Made by a program: the position numbers and the translations under genes. DNA of 12,019 nucleotides from Alphaproteobacteria bacterium (GTDB taxonomy: Bacteria; Pseudomonadota; Alphaproteobacteria; Rhizobiales; Aestuariivirgaceae): NCBI GenBank assembly GCA_020441605.1, contig JAGRLX010000090.1, positions 1-12,019 of the forward strand. Reading direction: 5' to 3'. Numbering within the stretch: the stretch's first letter is position 1; every line of letters starts with the position of its first letter. Positions 8,176 to 12,019 of the stretch are shown in pieces. The notes under the pieces were generated by a model. The model saw nothing but the letters and a program-made list of their open reading frames with translations. It was not told the origin of the DNA and searched no databases.

Positions 8176-9159
8176 TCACTTCGGATCGAGATAGTCGAGA
8201 TCGACGAGATTGCCGTAGTTGACGTCCATCTTCATCTTCTGGAAACCGCCCCAGATCTTGTTACCCATATTGATGAGATCGAGCGCTTCGCCCTTCTCGG
8301 CACTGCCGAAAAATTCGATGTTGCGCGCCTTGTCGTAGAAACGCACACCCTTGGCAGCTTCGGCGAAATCGGCCGGATTTTCCAGATAGCCGCCCACGCC
8401 CTTGGCCATGATGGCGTAGGCTTCCTCCTGGTTGGTCTTGATGAACTCGACCGCCTTGTAGAGACCCTTAACGAAGGCCTCGACGTCCTTCGGGTTCTTC
8501 TCGATGTAGTCGCAGGTGAGGTCGACGACATCGACGATCAGGCCTGGGGTCTCCGAACTGTCGATCAGCACCTTGCCCTGCTTCTTGGTCCGCACCAGCG
8601 AGAGATGGGGCTCCCAGGTGACCGCCGCAGGAATTTGTCCGGCAATGAAGGCCGCCGCCGCATCGTCGGCGGTCATGTTGGTGATCTCGAGATCGGCCTC
8701 GGTCATGCCTTCGCGGCTGAGCAGGATGTTGAACCAGAACTGCGACACGGAGCCGAGATTCATCCCGACCTGCTTGCCCTTGAGGTCCTTCAGCGAGTTG
8801 ACGTCATCGCGCACCAGCACGCCGTCGCCGCCATGGCTGTCGTCCAGCGCCACGACGGTCTTGAAGCAGAAATCCTCGGAACGGTACTTCATGATCTCGT
8901 CGATGGTGGAGGCATTGCCGTCGAGCTCACCGGCAGCGACCGCAGCCATGTAGAGTGCCGCATCCTCGATGATCCGTAGATCGACGTCGAGGCCGTTTTC
9001 CTTGAAGAAGCCCTTGTCGCGGGCGAGAAACATCGGCCCATAACCCACCCAGGTGGTCATGCCGAGTCGCATCTCGCCGGCATTGGCCGGTGCCGCAGCG
9101 GCAATCATGGCGGCTGCGGCAGCACCCATTGCGAATTTCAGAAACGTCGTGGCTTTCAT
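8176..9159 (-). CDS. ABC transporter periplasmic substrate-binding protein, taurine/sulfonate (TauA/SsuA, NMT1-like) family
   Basis: A 327-residue secreted binding protein. A Sec signal peptide is clear: MKATTF with Lys2 and Lys8, a long Ala-rich hydrophobic core, and a probable cleavage after PANA (residue 27) before GEMRLG. The mature part shows the SsuA/TauA hallmark WVGYGPMFLARDKGFF, a central KGKQVGMNLGS hinge region, and AAAAFIAGQIPAAVTWEP. The CCCFC-type cysteine motif of thiamine-precursor (THI5-like) proteins is absent. The real start is the ATG at 9159 with AGGGA at 9168-9172; an in-frame TTG seven codons upstream would overlap the ribosome site. It is the first gene of the minus-strand operon. 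The ligand may be a sulfonate such as DHPS, judged from downstream genes, but the family also carries nitrate, pyrimidines and others. Confidence 0.93.
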   Translation of the reverse strand: MKATTFLKFAMGAAAAAMIAAAAPANAGEMRLGMTTWVGYGPMFLARDKGFFKENGLDVDLRIIEDAALYMAAVAAGELDGNASTIDEIMKYRSEDFCFKTVVALDDSHGGDGVLVRDDVNSLKDLKGKQVGMNLGSVSQFWFNILLSREGMTEADLEITNMTADDAAAAFIAGQIPAAVTWEPHLSLVRTKKQGKVLIDSSETPGLIVDVVDLTCDYIEKNPKDVEAFVKGLYKAVEFIKTNQEEAYAIMAKGVGGYLENPADFAEAAKGVRFYDKARNIEFFGSAEKGEALDLINMGNKIWGGFQKMKMDVNYGNLVDLDYLDPK

Positions 9160-9167
9160 CTTGTTCT

Positions 9168-9172
9168 TCCCT
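9168..9172 (-). promoter_or_regulatory. ribosome binding site deciding the binding-protein start
   Basis: AGGGA read on the minus strand lies 8 nt before the ATG at 9159. It falls inside the extension that a TTG start at 9180 would encode, so it supports the shorter protein, whose signal peptide then has normal length. Confidence 0.7.
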
Positions 9173-9217
9173 CTGCTCAAGCGCCCATTGTTTTTGACGG
9201 GCAGTCTTTTTCGGCCT

Positions 9218-9242
9218 TGTCAGCACCCCTGCCTCGCTGACA
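9218..9242. promoter_or_regulatory. perfect 7-bp inverted repeat, candidate operator
   Basis: TGTCAGC (9218-9224) and GCTGACA (9236-9242) form a perfect dyad with an 11-base spacer in the divergent intergenic region. It overlaps the last base of the candidate -10 of the minus-strand operon and extends over its likely start site, a typical position for a repressor. No regulator gene is present nearby, so the cognate protein is unknown. Confidence 0.5.
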
Positions 9243-9271
9243 CATAGGAGCATGGCTTGGCGGTTGTCGAA
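9242..9271 (-). promoter_or_regulatory. candidate sigma-70-type promoter for the importer/dehydrogenase operon
   Basis: Read on the minus strand, TTCGAC (9266-9271) and CTATGT (9242-9247) are separated by 18 bases. They are followed about 80 nt later by the start of the binding-protein gene. An A/T tract (9270-9284) lies just upstream and could act as an UP-like element. The matches to consensus are modest. Confidence 0.35.
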
Positions 9272-9304
9272 AAGAATTTTTTTTGGGGCAACATGTCACG
9301 CGCG

Positions 9305-9333
9305 TTGCGCCGCCCGTCCAACAAAGGCTAGCT
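9305..9333 (+). promoter_or_regulatory. candidate promoter for the TMADH/histamine-dehydrogenase-like gene
   Basis: TTGCGC (9305-9310) and CTAGCT (9328-9333) are spaced by 17 bases, about 32 nt before the ATG at 9366. The -10 match is poor, and the assignment rests on spacing and position in the divergent region. Confidence 0.25.
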
Positions 9334-9365
9334 TTCACCGGCCTCAGCCATCAGGGAACTGATCC

Positions 9366-11462
9366 ATGACCCGCGATCCCCGTTACGACATCCTGTTCGA
9401 ACCCGTCCGCATCGGCCCTGTTACGACGCGGAATCGGTTCTACCAGGTGCCCCATTGCAATGGCATGGGGTACCGTGACGCCACGGCGCTGGCGACCATG
9501 CGGGCAATCAAGGCCGAGGGCGGCTGGGGCGTGGTCTGCACCGAGCAGGTCGAGATCCATCCCACCGGCGACATCGCGCCCTTCATCGAACTCCGCATCT
9601 GGGACGATCAGGACATTCCGATGCTGGCGCGGATCGCCGAAGCCGTGAAGTCCAAGGGCGCACTGGCCGGTCTGCAGCTCGCCCACAACAGCATGAATGC
9701 GCCCAATCTCTACTCCCGTGAGATACCGCTGGGTCCCGCCGATCTGCCGGTCTACAGCTATTTCAGCGATCCGGTGCAGGTTCGCGCCATGGACAAGCAG
9801 GACCTCCGCGACTTCCGCAAGTGGCACCGCGACGCCGCACTTCGAGCCAAGCGGGCCGGTTTCGACATCATCTATGTCTATGCTGGCAAACTGTTCGGCC
9901 TGCCCATGTATTTCCTGTCCAGGCGCTTCAACACGCGCAGTGACGAATATGGCGGAAGTCTTGAAAACCGCGCACGGCTGCTCAAGGAACTGATCGAAGA
10001 AACCAAGGACGCGGTGGGCGACACCTGTGCCGTGCCGTGCCGCATCTCGGTCGACGAGCTGATCGGCGAGGAAGGCATTCACGCCGCCGAAGCCCGCGAC
10101 ATCATCGGCCATCTGGCCGAGCTTCCCGACCTCTGGGATCTGGCGCTTTCCGGCTGGGACAACGACAGCCAGACCTCGCGCTTTGCCGAGGAAGGCTACC
10201 AGCTGCCCTTCATCAAGGGCATCAAGCAGCTCACCAGCAAGCCGGTGGTCAATGTCGGGCGTTACACATCGCCCGATCTCATGGTGAAACTGGTCCGCGA
10301 CGGTGTGCTCGACCTCATTGGCGCTGCACGGCCCTCAATTGCCGATCCCTACCTGCCGCGCAAGATCGAGGAGGGGCGGCTCGACGACATTCGCGAATGC
10401 ATCGGTTGCAACATCTGCGTCTCGGGTGACTTCACCATGTCGCCCATGCGCTGCACGCAGAATCCCTCTATGGGCGACGAATGGCGGCGCGGCTGGCACC
10501 CCGAGAAGATTCGGCCAGCCGCCAAGTCCACACGGGTCCTGGTTGTCGGTGCAGGCCCCGCGGGCCTGGAGGCGGCGATGATGCTCGGCCGGCGTGGCTA
10601 TGAAGTGGCGCTCGCCGAGAAGACGCGGGAGCTCGGGGGCCGCGTGTCGCGCGAGCGGAAATTGCCAGGCCTCTCGGCCTGGGAGCGCGTGGCAAGTTAC
10701 CGGTTGGGCCAGATCGAGCGCGCCTCGAACATTTCGGTCTATCGTGAAAGCGATCTCACCGCCGCGGACATCCTATCCTTCGGCTACGAGCACGTCGCCA
10801 TCGCCACCGGCTCGTCATGGCGCCGCGACGGCGTCGCCCGGAGGCTCCTGCAGCCGTTTGCCGCTGTGGGTAGCGCAGACATATTGTCGCCCGATGATCT
10901 CATGACAGGCAAGCGGCCGCGCCACAACAAGGTGGCGATCTACGACGACGACCATTACTACATGGGCGGCGTGCTGGCGGAGCTGCTGGTGAAAGAAGGC
11001 CATGCCGTGTCTCTGGTGACGCCCGCATCAGAAGCTTCCACCTGGATGCGGATGACCATGGAGCAGCATTTCGTTCAGGGCCGGTTGATGAATCTGGGTG
11101 TGCATATCATCGGCCATCACGAATTGCGCCGCGCCCAGGATGGGCAGGTCGGGATCGGCTGCATCTTCACAGGCAAGGAGACGGTTCTCGAACCATGTTC
11201 CATCGTGATGGTGACGGCACGCCTTCCACACAGTGAGTTGTCGCGGGAACTGCACGCGCATCGCGATCAATGGGCCGGTGCCGGCCTGAAGTCGGTGGCG
11301 CTCATCGGTGACGCGCTGGCTCCCGGAACCATCGCCGCCGCCGTCTGGTCGGGACGCCGCTATGCGGAGGAGTTCGACGAGGACCGTGGCCAGGTGGCGC
11401 AAGGCTTCCGCCGCGAAGTGACGGGATTGTCGGACCCGCCATTCTACTGGCAGACAGTTTGA
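9366..11462 (+). CDS. FMN/4Fe-4S amine dehydrogenase, trimethylamine/histamine dehydrogenase family
   Basis: A 698-residue three-domain flavoprotein that aligns with trimethylamine dehydrogenase (TMADH) from its first residues (RDPRYDILFEP, NRFYQVPHC). Cys31 matches the cysteine that binds FMN covalently. Residues 1-340 form the Old-Yellow-Enzyme-like TIM barrel. Cys345, 348, 351 and 363 (CIGCNIC then CTQN) hold a 4Fe-4S cluster, and VVGAGPAGLEAA (393-404) opens the ADP/FAD-binding domains. The TMADH aromatic bowl Tyr60/Trp264/Trp355 reads Gln61/Trp264/Asp355 here, Asp267 is kept and His172 becomes Lys175. Trimethylamine is therefore unlikely. As I recall, Gln/Trp/Asp is the histamine dehydrogenase pattern, so a primary amine (histamine, agmatine, a diamine) is a better guess. 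AGGGA at 9353-9357 supports the start. Family enzymes usually reduce ETF; no ETF gene is visible. Confidence 0.92.
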   Translation: MTRDPRYDILFEPVRIGPVTTRNRFYQVPHCNGMGYRDATALATMRAIKAEGGWGVVCTEQVEIHPTGDIAPFIELRIWDDQDIPMLARIAEAVKSKGALAGLQLAHNSMNAPNLYSREIPLGPADLPVYSYFSDPVQVRAMDKQDLRDFRKWHRDAALRAKRAGFDIIYVYAGKLFGLPMYFLSRRFNTRSDEYGGSLENRARLLKELIEETKDAVGDTCAVPCRISVDELIGEEGIHAAEARDIIGHLAELPDLWDLALSGWDNDSQTSRFAEEGYQLPFIKGIKQLTSKPVVNVGRYTSPDLMVKLVRDGVLDLIGAARPSIADPYLPRKIEEGRLDDIRECIGCNICVSGDFTMSPMRCTQNPSMGDEWRRGWHPEKIRPAAKSTRVLVVGAGPAGLEAAMMLGRRGYEVALAEKTRELGGRVSRERKLPGLSAWERVASYRLGQIERASNISVYRESDLTAADILSFGYEHVAIATGSSWRRDGVARRLLQPFAAVGSADILSPDDLMTGKRPRHNKVAIYDDDHYYMGGVLAELLVKEGHAVSLVTPASEASTWMRMTMEQHFVQGRLMNLGVHIIGHHELRRAQDGQVGIGCIFTGKETVLEPCSIVMVTARLPHSELSRELHAHRDQWAGAGLKSVALIGDALAPGTIAAAVWSGRRYAEEFDEDRGQVAQGFRREVTGLSDPPFYWQTV

Positions 11463-11985
11463 CGAAGCCACCTGATCCCAAGTCCTCGGCGAGAGCGACC
11501 GTGCTGGCGCCGGAGCAGTAGCAATCGTCCGGAGATCGGCGCAGGTTTGCTTGCGGCCAGGCTGTCTACATGCGGATCTTCAGTGTTGCTCGCGGAAACC
11601 GCCAGGCTTGTCCCGTGGTTCCGTGCGCACATGGCCACGCGCGCCAGTGCCCTCATCGACTACCGCGTCGGCCACCTACGGGATCCTGCGAGGCCGATCA
11701 CCCTCGGGGGGGCTGGCCAAACGATCATCGCCCCATAGAGGCCCCAATTTCTTGGGCAACACCATCTAGATCAGTCGTCTTTCCGAAGCGTCAGGGGCAA
11801 CAGCGGAGACCCAACGGGGGCAGAGTCGGCCGTGACGGGCCCCGGCTCGCAAACCGGGACACATTCCCGGCCACCGACTTCCGATGCTCCCAAACTGGTG
11901 ACATGGTGGTCACCCAAGACAAAAGCCCGGCAAGGGCCATCTTTGGGACAACCCATTTTTCCGTTTTTTATTTCAGTGGCTTAAG
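11463..11985. other. about 520 bp without a convincing gene
   Basis: Only short frames are open on either strand and none shows a recognisable motif or a good ribosome site. A plus-strand frame stays open from 11463 to a stop at 11736-11738 (containing DYRVGHLRDPARP), but I do not recognise it; it could be a gene remnant or chance in GC-rich DNA. Visible structures are a G7 run near 11705, a GGTGAC-N6-GTCACC dyad (11897-11914), and a weak stem TGGG-ACAA-CCCA (11944-11955) followed by T5 and T6 runs. That last stem could end plus-strand transcription. The segment next to the tRNA is less GC-rich than the rest. Confidence 0.5.
11897..11914. repeat. 6-bp inverted repeat GGTGAC-N6-GTCACC
   Basis: The two perfect half-sites at 11897-11902 and 11909-11914 enclose six bases. 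The site lies in the gene-free stretch before the tRNA. It could be an operator half-pair or chance; no adjacent gene start supports a regulatory role. Confidence 0.35.
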
Positions 11986-12019
11986 TGGTGGGCGGTACAA
12001 GGATCGAACTTGTGACCCC
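11986..12019 (-). tRNA. tRNA, 3' portion (identity uncertain, possibly tRNA-Val)
   Basis: Read on the minus strand, the edge sequence gives a T arm ACAAG-TTCGATC-CTTGT, the acceptor 3' strand ACCGCCC, and a discriminator A plus encoded CCA ending at 11986. The variable-loop bases (GGGGTC) reach the window edge, so the anticodon is missing. The implied acceptor 5' strand GGGCGGT and the arm sequence resemble rhizobial tRNA-Val as I remember it, but the anticodon is needed to be sure. Confidence 0.85.

Noticed and set aside
7229..8194. Plus-strand open frame (321 codons) opposite the ABC permease
   Set aside because: Antisense to a membrane protein gene; the translation is rich in His, Asp, Glu and Arg with no recognisable domain.
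8176..9159. Binding protein as a thiamine-precursor (THI5/NMT1) synthase or HMP transporter component
   Set aside because: The cysteine-rich CCCFC-type motif is missing, and there are no thi genes nearby; a signal peptide and ABC partners mark it as an importer component.
9366..11462. True trimethylamine dehydrogenase or 2,4-dienoyl-CoA reductase
   Set aside because: Two of three aromatic bowl residues are replaced, arguing against trimethylamine; the N-terminal motif with the FMN-linked cysteine is TMADH-type rather than FadH-type.
11821..11880. Second tRNA-like fold with a CCCGG/CCGGG stem and a CTCGCAAA loop
   Set aside because: The loop is eight bases, and no D arm, T arm or acceptor pairing accompanies it.
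11771..11956. Small minus-strand ORF of 61 codons next to the tRNA
   Set aside because: No ribosome site or motif is visible, and base composition does not stand out as coding.

Overview
The window (12,019 bp, GC-rich, with codon use that favours G/C at third positions) looks like chromosomal DNA of an alphaproteobacterium, most likely Hyphomicrobiales/Rhizobiales. The gene types point this way: a TauABC/SsuABC-like importer, a HisD-like dehydrogenase, a TMADH-family flavoprotein and densely packed catabolic operons. No phage, transposase, CRISPR or rRNA signature is visible. A partial tRNA lies at the right edge.

Layout. (A) 1-3299, plus strand: the tail of an M24-family metallohydrolase, then a COG0523/CobW GTPase, a beta-hydroxyacid dehydrogenase (3-hydroxyisobutyrate dehydrogenase family) and an FAD-dependent L-2-hydroxyglutarate-oxidase-like enzyme. 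The last three overlap stop-to-start and are surely one operon. (B) 3393-9159, minus strand, read right to left: a taurine/sulfonate-type periplasmic binding protein, its permease and ATPase, an SDR, a histidinol-dehydrogenase-family enzyme and a zinc-dependent MDR dehydrogenase, all tightly packed. (C) 9366-11462, plus strand and divergent from B: a 698-residue FMN/4Fe-4S/ADP-binding dehydrogenase of the trimethylamine/histamine dehydrogenase family. (D) 11463-11985: about 520 bp with no convincing gene. (E) 11986 to the edge, minus strand: the 3' part of a tRNA with an encoded CCA end.

Interpretation. The SDR + HisD-like + MDR trio matches the enzyme set known for 2,3-dihydroxypropane-1-sulfonate (DHPS) catabolism (HpsO/HpsN/HpsP). 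There the SDR and MDR convert one DHPS enantiomer to the other via the ketone, and HpsN oxidises (R)-DHPS to sulfolactate. Here the trio is joined to an ABC importer of the sulfonate type rather than the TRAP or MFS uptake systems I recall for known hps clusters. The HisD-like protein has lost residues that bind histidinol and has exchanged two zinc-ligand positions, so a histidine-biosynthetic role is unlikely. The substrate is inferred, not shown.

The divergent flavoprotein keeps the covalent-FMN cysteine and the 4Fe-4S cysteines. Its substrate pocket reads Gln/Trp/Asp where TMADH has Tyr/Trp/Trp, which is the pattern I recall for histamine dehydrogenase. A short shared intergenic region holds a perfect 7-bp inverted repeat placed on the candidate promoter of operon B. 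No regulator gene is in the window.
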